Both the position numbers and the translations under genes were made by a program. Source: Hofstenia miamia (taxonomy: Eukaryota > Xenacoelomorpha > Acoela). Taken from it: a stretch of 64,000 bases of DNA. Each line of letters starts with the position of its first letter. Position 1 is the stretch's first letter. Below are positions 24,664-34,569 of this stretch, one piece after another. The stretch lies in contig SCFE01000008.1 of NCBI GenBank assembly GCA_004352715.1, forward strand, positions 798,844 through 862,843, written 5' to 3'. Below the pieces are notes generated by a model that saw only the letters and a list, made by a program, of their open reading frames with translations, ran no database searches and was not told the origin of the DNA.

Positions 24664-24743
24664 TAAGCAATTTATGTGGGCAAATGATGGGACCCACATT
24701 GGAGTCCATTTGGGCCCCACCATTTGCCCACATAAATTGTTTA
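24664..24743. mobile_element. 78-80 bp hairpin mini-element flanked by TA
   Basis: Arms of 28 nt, TAAGCAATTTATGTGGGCAA.. at 24664-24691 and its complement at 24716-24743, with two mismatches; the 24 nt between them also pair partly. TA occurs at both ends. The aligned place in the other copy of the locus (near 27785) lacks it, so it inserted after the duplication or was lost there. A TA-target MITE is the simplest reading; the shape would also suit a microRNA precursor. Confidence 0.55.
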
Positions 24744-24800
24744 CTGAATTGTAAAAACACAATAATTTTTTAAAATTTTTCTAGATCATTTCAAGATTAG

Positions 24801-26375
24801 GAATGTTTAGCATTAAAACTCAGAATTGTGGTAAAATTGGAATAACTTAGAATTTTCTCTAAAATAATACTCAAACTTGAATGAAAATTCGGTTTTTACA
24901 AATCAAAGCAGAATTTGAATAAACCATGGATGGGTGAACTATGCAAGTAAAGCCGTTTCATACTTTAATGCAGGAGCCAATTCATAATATAATTATGACA
25001 TAACTATATTCTAATATTTTTAAAATTTTGAATTATTTTTATATTATATCATGCTTTAATATATTTTTCATTTATTATATTACTATTCAATGGAAAAAAC
25101 GAATTTCCAATATTTCCTTAATAATATGAATTTACAATAACAGCGTAACCTGTTATATTAGTTTATACATACAAGAGAAACATCCTGAACGCGATTTTTG
25201 GATATAAGTCTTATATTTGCCACTGCAAGGTTTGTAATATATGGTCTAGAAAATTAACTCAATTTAGTGACCTTTTCAACTAATCAACGGGCCGCATGCT
25301 TTGAATGAAGAAGATTACAAACATAGACTAAATTTTTAATATATAGAACACTAGGGTACAAAGATCAAATGCGGTAAAATCATTATGTAACTTATTTTTT
25401 ACTATTTGAATTAAAAAATTCCACCTCCTCATTGTTCCTGACAGTAAGAAAACTGGTTTTTTGGATGAAAAGTTTCTATTTCGTCCACGTGACCAATTTG
25501 GCTCAAAGCTATGGCTAACGTTGTTGCTGATATTTCAGTCCATGTCCATGTATATTTTATTCATTCTTATGATTGCATACTTGTGTATTTTAGGTTAAAA
25601 TTCCTAATATTATAAATATGACCAAGCTTTTCATGCAATAGAAACTGCTAAACCAACAACGCTTTTCAAGAATATTGTCTTACTGAATAAATTTTTGGTA
25701 TAATGTAATAACTGATTGTGAAGCATTCATTTCTAATAATATTATCTTAATACTAAGAGTTATCTGAAATATAATATCTATTTTACTGTTTACAATAAAT
25801 AATTTTACATTATAAATAAATTATAATAAAAGATTAAAAAAGTTTCATTACGAAGAAATATTAGAAAATTCTGTTGTCCCAAACATGTCTATAACAGGTA
25901 TGGGATAGTCTAATGGAATTCCTCCTCAAAGAAATATTCAATAATGTTAATGATGAGAAGGAATTAGAAGATTTTCTGCAATCTAAGGGCAAAAATGAAC
26001 TTGTTAAAATATTTCAAAAGATGGGTAAAAACTGCTAGCAAATTCATTTTTCCAATTATTTAAATTTAGCACAAACATTTCAAGAACATATTCAAACGAC
26101 AGTATATCACTGAATAATAACGAATTAATTCACGAATAAATTATGACGAATAAATTATGACGACAGAAGGCAATTGCAAAAGAAATTCTTAAGGATAATA
26201 ATGTAACAATTGGTAATTCGCTCTTAAAATTTGTTAAAACTGACAAATTAATCAGGAACAAAAAATGCATTTTTCACTCATAAAAAGGGGAAAGTACAAA
26301 AGGGAAAGTACATAAGACACATTTCTTTGCATGTCGCTTCCCAAGAAGTTAAACATCATTGTAGGTACATCATTG
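24801..26375. other. AT-rich spacer between the duplicated loci
   Basis: No firm gene. It contains the small ORF at 25913-26038 and, at 26164-26283, a 39-codon open stretch without Met (QKAIAKEILKDNNVTIGNSL at its start), also charged and helix-prone. These may be remnants of one former coding sequence. I do not recognise it. Confidence 0.4.
25913..26038 (+). CDS. 41-residue charged small ORF, unassigned
   Basis: ATG to TAG, beginning MEFLLKEIFNNVNDEKELED, with alternating acidic and basic residues and a heptad-like Leu/Phe pattern, unlike the low-complexity chance ORFs around it. No known domain recognised. It may be an exon or a remnant of a mobile element; the open stretch at 26164-26283 has similar composition. 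Confidence 0.25.
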   Translation: MEFLLKEIFNNVNDEKELEDFLQSKGKNELVKIFQKMGKNC

Positions 26376-27177
26376 TAGGTAGAATTAAATTCCTTTTCGA
26401 TTTAATTAATAAAATTTTTGCAGTTAATACACTTTAATGCACTAAATTCATTTGAAAAATTTAAGATAAAATTTCAGAGAACTTGAAGTTTTTGCTTTTT
26501 TGCAAAGTTTCACAATTGCAATAGGCCATTGCCCTCCCCCGCCTCTCCACCTTTCCAATATTTATCCAGGCTTAAGAAAATTTAGAGCATTGGATAGATC
26601 TAGGAGCGCACTTTTTGGGACTACGACCACTATTAGTGGTTTGTAAGAAATATTCGAAAAATTAGAAAAATGTAAAAATTGGGTGATTTGAAGCAATTGA
26701 CTATACTGTTAAAATTTCTTTATCGCTTTTGAATTCAGGGCTCTATGACTTGAGTGCATTAGATTATAAAGTGAGCAAAATTTCAAGAAAATCGTATATT
26801 TGAAAATCATCACTAATGAACCAATTGACGTATAAGTGGTAAAACAGTTTTAGTTAATGTTCGCACTAAGGCTTCATCTAAGCACAAAGGCCTCAAATCA
26901 AATTGGAAAAATTCAATCAAGTGAAAAAATCCAATCTGTAAAATTAAAAAAATGATACAGTTCTTGAGTTCAGAGTTTGCATACATTGAATTTCCGAAAA
27001 TGACTTGAATATCCAAATTGAAAATTTGAATTAATATTATATACACTTGCATGTTAATTGTTAACGTGGCATACAACAGACATAAATATGAAAGTTAGAT
27101 TTATAGCACCATTGCTTAGTATTTATGGTTGATGTTCTGATTCCTTAAATCAAAGCATTAATTTGAAGACTTTACAG

Positions 27178-27270
27178 ATGAAACAGTTGCTGTTAGAAAA
27201 TCTGGAACCTATCAACGCAGTCTTAGATTTATTGCTTGAAGAGACGAATAAAGATTTGCAAATTGCTTAA
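27178..27270 (+). CDS. 30-residue small ORF, paralogue of 24133-24249
   Basis: Same ATG context (CTTTACAGATGAAACAG) and the same first ten residues (MKQLLLENLE); it stops eight residues earlier because a TCA codon is TAA here. It lies 36 bp before the ATG of the second cysteine-rich ORF. See the first copy for alternatives. Confidence 0.25.
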   Translation: MKQLLLENLEPINAVLDLLLEETNKDLQIA

Positions 27271-27306
27271 GAGCTATTCTATTTATGCTTATTCATAAAT
27301 CATACG

Positions 27307-27583
27307 ATGAGATTTGCAAGTGCTTCAATTTCGAGCTTAATCCTTCTTCTCTTTCTAGTAATGGTAAACTTTGTGATAACCCATCAATGTGACCACATTA
27401 GAGAGACTTGCGCTCACAATTATCAGTGCAGTAATGCTAAAGGATTGGTGTGCAGTACTTATGTTAAGTTATGTGGTCTACCAACATGTCAGCCATGTAA
27501 GGGGTTGCCATAACAGTAATGATTGTTGTGATAATTTGAAGATAATCAAAGGGATTGTAAGACATGTTCATAGTAAATTATAA
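27307..27583 (+). pseudogene. second ICK-type peptide copy, frame-disrupted or rapidly diverged
   Basis: An open frame of 68 residues (27307-27513) keeps the signal-peptide start (MRFASAS, then LILLLFLVMV) and seven cysteines spaced C-x6-C-x5-C-x7-C-x6-C-x4-C-x2-C, without the adjacent CC pair. A C-x5-CC-D block like that of the intact paralogue is present at 27506-27532, but in the frame of 27389-27583, and a further short Cys-containing stretch before a stop lies back in the first frame. Odd cysteine number, split register and loss of the AATAAA site favour a decaying copy; a new longer cysteine-rich peptide using only the 68-residue frame is the alternative. Confidence 0.5.
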
Positions 27584-27840
27584 TATCATTTTATCTTCTT
27601 TCTTCTGAATACAATTATGCAAACTTTAATTATTCAGAATATATTACTTATACATGTAATTCAGAATATGCTTTTTTTCAAAATTAAACATTTGTGCTCA
27701 AATGAGATCATAAATCTCAAGAGAGTAATAAATCATACCCTAACTTGAACTCAATCAAAAGTTTCTTTGAAAATATTGCAAAAAACCACTAATTTTTCAC
27801 CTTTGTTCTCTAAATCATTTCATAGGAAGAAATTAAGTTC

Positions 27841-29393
27841 ATTTAATAATCTGAGAAATATTATCTTCAGTTTCGCGCGTATGAAATTTGCTATGTTAAT
27901 ACATTAGTGAGACAATGCTTATTTATTGCTGACTAAGCCTTCTTGTTTAAATCGCGCTATTTCACTTTGTTGGAAAGCATGGAAGGAACTTGCAAATTGA
28001 ATTATCGCACAACACTTATTTTGAAGCAAATCAATTTAGTCTTCCTCTGCTTAGTGGTGTGCAATTAAAATGAATCAAATTTCTTGAGATGAATTATTGT
28101 TGCCATTGGAGGACCAGCGGGAACTATCTTCGGAAGACATCATGAAAAATTTGTCATCTAAGTAGAAAAGATAAATTACTTGATTTTAGTAATTTTTACT
28201 TTGCTCACATATTGAAAATGAATTTTTCAAAGATTTATATCTGCATATTGAATACTAATTTATACATATATATATATATATATATACACACATAATATAC
28301 ATTTGCACATACATATATTACAATGCACTTCCTCACTGACTGCCCTCTAAAATATTAAAATCCTCCCCGAAACAGAGGTTCTAGATTCAACTCTGTTTCC
28401 TTTTCACTTTCACATTCCAAACATAATTCTGTATTTGCAAGAAAATTAACTTGTTACAAATTTTGAATTGCTGAAAGTTTCCATCATGCACCATCAATCT
28501 TCTAGTCATATATATTTTTCTATATTGAAAATTTCATAACTGCGAGTTGTTGATCTGCACAAACATTGCAATGCAAAATGAAATTGAGTTCAACAGCTTG
28601 TCTTTAATTGCATTGTTCTTGATCGGATACTATAAAAATTCTATGACATTTATTGATTTCATTTTAAATAATTGCATAAATCATTAGGAGATCCAAAGGA
28701 GGGTTCAGGGATATAGTGACTCGCTTAATGCCTTGTTTCAACATTAGTTTGATTTAAATAAATTATTTTATTTATTCAGTCTTTTTCCGATCTACATGAC
28801 TTTCATAACAATTCAAAGTACAATGAAAATGTTGTAATGCTTAAGAGAGTCTTAGAACCTATGTAACATAAACTATTAATGGAGTTGCATGTATTGCAAT
28901 GATTGAACTATGTTCAAAATATTATGCTGTACTTGTAAGTTTCCATGCATCATGTATGCTATGAAAATTTCATTTACCTGATAATATGCTTGAAAACTCA
29001 TATTTCAAATATTATTTTAGAAACATTCAAAATCTTTGAAAGAAATCCAAGAAAAAATTTCATATTTAATATCTTAATTCTTAGAAATAATCAAGAGCTT
29101 TGAAAGAAATTAAGAATAAATTTCTTGTCAAGTTCTTTTACGAAATGTTCAAGAGCTTTGCAAGAAGTCCAATAATATAAATTGATTATCAAGTATTTTT
29201 AAAAATCTTGAAAGATCTTTGAAAGAAATCCAAAATTCAAGATTTACTCAAGAACTTTTCAAACGAGGGAAGTCAATCGGAATTTAGCAATTTTTTTATT
29301 CCACTTATATATAGATTGCTAAATCTAAAAGCTATACTTTTTCTGCAAAATTGATAAATAATTGGAAAACGAAATTATGATAGGAAGTTTTGC
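27841..29393. other. non-coding stretch
   Basis: No gene seen. It contains a (TA)n/(CA)n tract at about 28263-28292. Between about 29030 and 29260 the phrase 'AGAGCTTTGAAAGAAATCCAAGA' recurs four times in degenerate form about 60-65 bp apart, a decayed tandem repeat. Confidence 0.5.
29030..29260. repeat. degenerate tandem repeat, about 60-65 bp unit, four units
   Basis: Units share AA(T/G)CTTTGAAAGAAATCCAAGA followed by A-rich sequence and a TTCAAG-type junction (near 29034, 29098, 29154 and 29216). They lie just 3' of GPCR gene 1. Confidence 0.5.
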
Positions 29394-30398
29394 TTATTTG
29401 GCTTTAAAAATTCCTCTTATTAATTTTGAAGTATTTGGAAAAGGCCACATATGAATCAAGCATTTCCTAAAGTGCTTGCTTTGGTAAGCATATAAAAACG
29501 GATTCATACAGGAGTTGGAAAATGCTAATATTAAACACGCCTCATAATAGAGCGTGCCGAATTGTATAGGAAGGGCTTCTAAGCGAAGATTGTATAAAAG
29601 AAAAATGAGGTTATCGGGAAATGTACACCAAAAGTAAATGAAAACCACACTAAATAGCATTTTCACCAGTTTCATGTTCTTGTCACAGTTTGGTGAGTTT
29701 TTGTTTGCCAAAAGCTTTTGGTATATTTTCCAATAAGCAATAAACATTATGAATGTTGGTGCAAGTGTCATTCCCACCAAACTCCATGCAGATGCCCACA
29801 ATGTTTTCATTGCATCCATCTCAGTATTTATCTCACATGCAAGAGTGCTGTGGTTTGGGTTGAGCATGTACGCGTTATAACTGCAAGCAACTGCAGCAAA
29901 GGCCCATGCAGTTATTTGAATTATTACCATGAGTTGCGCACTAAAAATCTGCCTAAGCTTTGCCGGATAGATAATACAAACATTTCTCTCGAAAGTTATT
30001 GCTAAAAGTGTGTACGCTGAAGCAAAAAAACCATACCATAGCATTGCTTCTGTGCAGTATATGCGACAGTATATTTCACGAAATATAACAACATTATTAA
30101 ATACAAGTTTAGGTTTTTGAAAACATTTGTAGTGCACAATTAAAATTGAAGTAAAAAAATCAAGGACTGCCAGATTAAATATGAAAAAGTTGGTTTTTGT
30201 CTGCATCCACTTGAAAGCTGTGACTGAATACATCACCCACCCATTGCCAAGTATGCCTAAGCTTCCAATAAGAGCATAGGCAATCGCATAATCGTTGTTG
30301 GGATCAAAACTTGGGCATTGAGTTTCGTCGGCTTCCGAGAAATTCGTTTTCATCTTTAATCGCTCTGTACATATTGTTTCTTTTAAAATCAAGAGCAT
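29394..30398 (-). CDS. class A (rhodopsin-like) GPCR, orphan, intronless
   Basis: Seven-helix receptor in one exon. The open frame starts at 30398 (334 residues), but the Met at 30353 (319 residues, MKTNFSEADETQ) matches the start of the paralogue at 60670-61620 and is the better start. Numbering from it: N-glycosylation site NFS at 4-6; helix 1 with GN at 36-37; NLAVLD in helix 2 (Asp65); Cys96/Cys100 before helix 3 and Cys173 in loop 2; ERN at 122-124 in place of D/ERY; Trp150; Pro199 and Tyr207 in helix 5; WCTFP in helix 6 (Trp242, Pro246); NPFLY at 284-288; then a helix-8 segment. Residue 278 is Phe, where opsins have the retinal Lys, and there is no Asp at 105 (3.32), which argues against opsin and amine receptors. 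The ligand is unknown. ERN in place of ERY could alter activation. Confidence 0.88.
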   Translation of the reverse strand: MLLILKETICTERLKMKTNFSEADETQCPSFDPNNDYAIAYALIGSLGILGNGWVMYSVTAFKWMQTKTNFFIFNLAVLDFFTSILIVHYKCFQKPKLVFNNVVIFREIYCRIYCTEAMLWYGFFASAYTLLAITFERNVCIIYPAKLRQIFSAQLMVIIQITAWAFAAVACSYNAYMLNPNHSTLACEINTEMDAMKTLWASAWSLVGMTLAPTFIMFIAYWKIYQKLLANKNSPNCDKNMKLVKMLFSVVFIYFWCTFPDNLIFLLYNLRLEALPIQFGTLYYEACLILAFSNSCMNPFLYAYQSKHFRKCLIHMWPFPNTSKLIRGIFKAK

Positions 30399-32239
30399 TA
30401 TTCAAGTAACCAATGACATTAATGGATTGGTTCTAGGATTCATCCAATTAAATACGTAATCTAATAGCAATTTGAAATTTCTGATTGGTCAAAATTCTAG
30501 CAATTAAATGTTGTTTTAATTAGCCCAGCAGAACAACTCCAATTTGTAATTATAATACTTAATGAAATTTCAAAAATACGTCAAAAGTTGCATTTAATTG
30601 ATTGAGAAATCCAGGTCTTCTATTTAGCATCAAATGCACATATGTGAGTGCTCTATTTAGCTCAATGTAAAAAATAACAGTCAATTTTTTTCTAGGATCT
30701 AACATATTTATCAATGATAAAAGTTGATGCATTTTTTTAACAAACTAACAAATTCTTATGCATATCACTTATAATAATTAAAAGAGCCTTGTCGGGACAT
30801 TTTTGATATATTTTTGAAACATTTGAAATAATCAATTCAAATTTGTATGCATTCTAAAATATAAGTTAACTATTCCAATTCTATTTTTTTTAAGAATAAA
30901 ACCCGCAATGTAACAATAATAGAAAATTTTGAAATTAAAATGCTTAAAACATTAGTTTTTTAAAATAGACATACGCACTACACGTAGACCCCAGATCATT
31001 CAAATTTGTGCATTCCTTAGATAAAAACAAAGCAACTATACTAATCAATTTCTTAGCAATCGTTTATATTTTGAGACTATGTCTTCCATGCATGATTATC
31101 AAGAGACATAACTGAGTCCTTCAAATTTAATTCAGGGAAGACCTTTACTTATAAAGACTTACAAATTAATCTGTTAGACCAGCAAATGTACATAGATGCG
31201 ATAACAAATTTTCTATTAGTTGTTTTTTATCTTCTAGTAATCGTAAAATTTGTGAAATTTTATAAAAATTGTTAATCAATGAATTAATTATGGTCGATAT
31301 AAGAACTTAAGCCTCATTTTCTTTTTCAGGGTTCCGAGGTTTTGTGAAAATGCGCAAAGCAGAATTTTATTATAACTAATATTTTTAACTTCGCAACCTA
31401 ATCATCACTCACATTAAAATTAAGCAATCCATCATAGCAATTTTTAAAATCTTTAAAGTGTATGGCCGTTATTTTTCAGTAAGTCATTAAAACTTTGATT
31501 ACGAGTATTTATTTTCTTACAAAAATATTGGGATAACTCCATACATTGAAAGTTCAATTTAATCTGAATTGAGTCCAATTATAATTAATCAGTGGTTTTT
31601 GAATTAAGGGTAGATTGTTGCATTCAGTATTTCTTAAGAATCAAGTACACTTCTTTTCGTCCAAATATCCGAAGTATGTATTCAATTATCCGAATTGTGC
31701 ATACAATTAGGTGAAATATGCATTCAATTAACTGACTTGCATTTTTTTTTCGCTTATTTAAATTAAGAATTTGTTATATTTTGTTAAGGAACTGTTTTTT
31801 AAATAGTCATTGATCACAAAAGTAATAACATGCAATAAATTATATGAACAGAACAATGTTCTGATATCTTTGGTGATCAGCAATTTCTGCTCAGCAATTA
31901 ATTAAAAGTAGAACATTGAAGAAAGAAAGCAGATTTGAAAAAATAGGGCAAAACATGCATTGAAGAGATCAGTTTTCTACAGGTTAGAGTGAACAGAGAG
32001 AGATTATTCTAATTCAAGCTGGTTAAGTCGGGCTTGCAATAATGGAAAAATAAGAAGGAATAATATTCTTGAAAGATCTAGGCAAGAAGCTAGACAGAAG
32101 AGAAATATTATCGAGTTTCATGAAGTTAATCACATCTTATGTGAGAGGAAAGTTTCAAAGCATCAGAAGGACCATAACAGCGTTTGTAAGATTTCAGTTT
32201 GTTGAAGGAATGAACATTAGGGAATGAGAAATAGAAAGA
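30399..32239. other. non-coding upstream of GPCR 1
   Basis: About 80 bp directly upstream of the receptor resemble the upstream of GPCR 2 (TTTCTTTTAAAA..AAGAGCA). A module Y copy lies at about 31316-31505 (CTTTTTCAGG to TCATTAAAACTTTGATTACGAG). Otherwise no gene seen. Confidence 0.5.
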
Positions 32240-32870
32240 GAGAGAAACATGTATTTTTTGCTATGATGAGACACAAACAAAGATACAGGTTTAGGAAGAA
32301 AGGGTACCAGTTACCAATGGAAAAGGAATCATTAAAAATGGGGAGTGAAAAAGAAAGACCAGCACTAAGTGTTACAAAGTCAATTTTCGATGGGGCATAT
32401 TGACAGACAGATTGAAGTAAATATATAAATTTTCAGTCAGTTTGTCTGGAACATGGATCACACATGTATCAAAAATGCAATTGGGTTAAAAGAACAAAAC
32501 CAAGTTGGCAAGGGTTTAACGGGGCATAGAAAATAATGTTCCAGATAATAGTGAGCAAAAAGTTCTAAGGCAGCAGACTCATGGAAGTAATTAGTGTCAA
32601 ATGAATTCCAGCAAACATTGAGAAGATTAAATAACCACAAATAAGAAAATCAGAATGAGTGGAGAATCCAAGTTGACAAGAGAAAGTGATAAAATGGTCA
32701 AGAAAATACTCAATCATGGACAATAAATAACAAAATGCTTTGGAAGGAAGGTTGTAAACACAGAGCAGAGAAACTATGTCGTCAATGAGAACAACCGCAT
32801 ATCCACATCAGACATCAAATGATAATTAAGGTACAAACTAAATGAATATTAATAAAATGTTAATGAACTA
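32240..32870 (-). pseudogene. LINE (CR1/Jockey-like) endonuclease remnant
   Basis: Across several broken minus-strand frames the translation resembles the apurinic-type endonuclease of CR1/Jockey LINEs: a VYNLPSK..FCYLL block (consensus VYRPPS), then W.NSFDTNYFHESAALELFA, similar to the W..S..T...G.AALEF region. Many stops and frame changes. The call rests on motif order, so the exact clade is uncertain. Confidence 0.45.
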
Positions 32871-32984
32871 ATAGTGCTAGGGGTTAAAATTGTTCTAGCA
32901 ACTTTAAAAAAATACATTTATAATTCAACTGTTGTCAAATATAATTATTTAATTATCGTTCTATGACATTGCGATGCTGTCTTC

Positions 32985-33817
32985 CAGTGTCAGTTTTTTT
33001 ATTAGTAGTACCTTCATTACGTACCACTGGAATGTTGCCGGGGCATTGCAGAAGCTGAACGTCATGTATAGCCACTCAAATAGCCGATATAGTGTGATAA
33101 ATGCCGTTTTTTCGATATCAGATTATTTCATAGGTACTTCCCAGTAGGCTTTACACAGATTGATCGTGGAGAAGATTTTATATTGTGCCGTGTTGTAGAG
33201 AATTTTGTCTATGATTGGAAGGGGATACGCGTCCTTCTTTGTAACCTCATTTAGCATATGGAAGTCGATGCATAGACAGTATTTGTCTCTTTTTTGACGA
33301 ACACTGTTGGTGAGGCATATATGGGATCTTNNNNNNNNNNNNNNNNNNNNNCCGTGTTGTAGAGAATTTTGTCTATGATTGGAAGGGGATACGCGTCCTT
33401 CTTTGTAACCTCATTTAGCATATGGAAGTCGATGCATAGACAGTATTTGTCTCTTTTTTGACGAACACTGTTGGTGAGGCATATATGGGATCTTGTTCTT
33501 TCTGATGATGCTGTTGTTGAGAAGTTCCATAATGGTGTGCGCATATTCACTCTGCTACATTGTTGGTGGATGGGTTTGCCGGAGGTCATATTTAGTTCAT
33601 GTTCAATGCTGCTAGCTTTGCCCATGCTGATTTTGCCGTGGTTGAATGTCCCTACATTACTTTTTAGAACTGTGTTAATCATTTCTATTTGATGGTTGGT
33701 TAGATGCGGATGAGTTTCTCTCAATATGGTCAGAGCATCTTTCATTTGTTGTGTTTGTTGTGTTGCACATTGAGAGTTCCCGAGGTTTCGTGACGAATTT
33801 CTCAATTGGGATTCCAA
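32985..33817 (-). pseudogene. gypsy element 3, RT region, truncated
   Basis: Minus-strand continuation of the gag-protease block at 33675-35993. 33251-33817 has FNHGKISMGKASSIEHELN, a counterpart of the linker in the 9.4-11.2 kb element, and NEVTKKDAYPLPIIDKILYN of reverse transcriptase. Below 33251 follow NLCKAYWEVPM, where the first catalytic Asp (LDL in the other element) is Asn, and FCNAPATFQW. The element ends near 32985, before the YxDD box, RNase H and integrase. An exact 143 bp duplication (33188-33330 and 33352-33494) around a 21 N gap is an assembly artefact. Confidence 0.8.
33188..33494. repeat. exact 143 bp duplicate on both sides of a 21 N gap
   Basis: 33188-33330 and 33352-33494 are identical by eye, from CCGTGTTGTAGAGAATT to ATGGGATCTT. 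Overlapping contig ends not merged at the gap explain this. Confidence 0.9.
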
Positions 33818-34430
33818 TTATTGTCAGCTGATTTGGTTTGTCATTGATAAATTTGTCACTTTTATTGAGAATTGCAGTAACCCCTTGTCCGTTTTTCACT
33901 GTACAAATGTTTTTGAGTAATATGATTTTTTGTGGGTTGATGCCGTATTGACTAGAGATGATGTAGTCTCCGTTTATTGAGGCATTCATTGTTATTTTTG
34001 TTAGTTTCCAGTAGTTGGGTTCCACTCTGAGATTTTCTGCTAATGTGAATTCAGCTGTTTTACTGTTAGATGTTTGTAGAGAGATCCAGATGTTATTGTC
34101 TTCTTGAATGGTTAGTGTTTTGGATGAATAATCAATTATGCAATTGTTTTGTGTCAGGAAGTCTCTGGCTAGAATCATCATAGGGAAGAGGCTGATCGTG
34201 GGTGTCCACAATGAATATTGTGTGTTGAAACTTGATGTGGTGTATTGTAATGGGGACGTTGCTGACTACGCCTTTAATGTTGATGTAGTCCCCAGATGCG
34301 CTGATCAGGCATGATTCGTCTTTCTGCATGTCTTCACGTGTCCATCCTATTTCTGTTGCACAGGTGTCCACCATTAGAGTTATTGATGCTCCGGTATTTA
34401 CAGTGGCTTTAATATTTACGCTGTTGGTGG
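33675..34430 (-). pseudogene. gypsy element 3, aspartic protease region, active-site Asp lost
   Basis: Retroviral-type protease region between gag and RT. On the minus strand near 34400 the sequence reads ATVNTGASITLMVDT: the family active site is DTGA or DSGA, and here it is NTGA, so the catalytic Asp is replaced. Downstream, ARDFLTQNNCIIDYSSKTL matches the common hydrophobic-Gly/Ala-x-D-F segment and the following beta strands. Two overlapping frames (34132-34374 and 33675-34211) show a frame change. Confidence 0.7.
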
Positions 34431-34569
34431 TTAACAGGATGAGGTTCCTCTCTAGGAGGTCTGTGACGATTAAGCATTCCTCTTCACCATTTGGGGCTAG
34501 TGCTCATTTTAGTTTAAATAATCGTGTTCTTCAGGTTGGAGAATGATTTCTTCAGCATCTTCATCGATA

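Larger units (their letters stand above)
23333..24800 (+). repeat. duplicated locus, copy 1 (carries intact ICK-type gene)
   Basis: Direct duplicate of about 26376-27840, 3.04 kb away. About 900 bp upstream of the peptide start are nearly identical with scattered substitutions, including GCCCTCCCCCGCCTCTCCAC and the segment ending CTTTACAGATGAAACAG. The 3' flank is similar but less so. The mature coding part between is strongly diverged. Confidence 0.9.
26376..27840 (+). repeat. duplicated locus, copy 2 (carries altered ICK-type gene)
   Basis: Direct duplicate of 23333-24800. It keeps the long near-identical upstream block, the small ORF and the start of the signal peptide, but the mature region is different, the polyadenylation signal is changed and the hairpin insertion of copy 1 is absent. 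Confidence 0.9.

Noticed and set aside
27494-27516. Tiny intron (GTAAGG to AACAG) that might fix the frame of the second peptide gene
   Set aside because: About 20 nt is too short for a metazoan spliceosomal intron, and frame damage is simpler.
29394-30398. Opsin identity for the GPCRs
   Set aside because: The retinal-binding Lys of helix 7 is Phe (position 278), so they are not opsins despite the rhodopsin-class scaffold.
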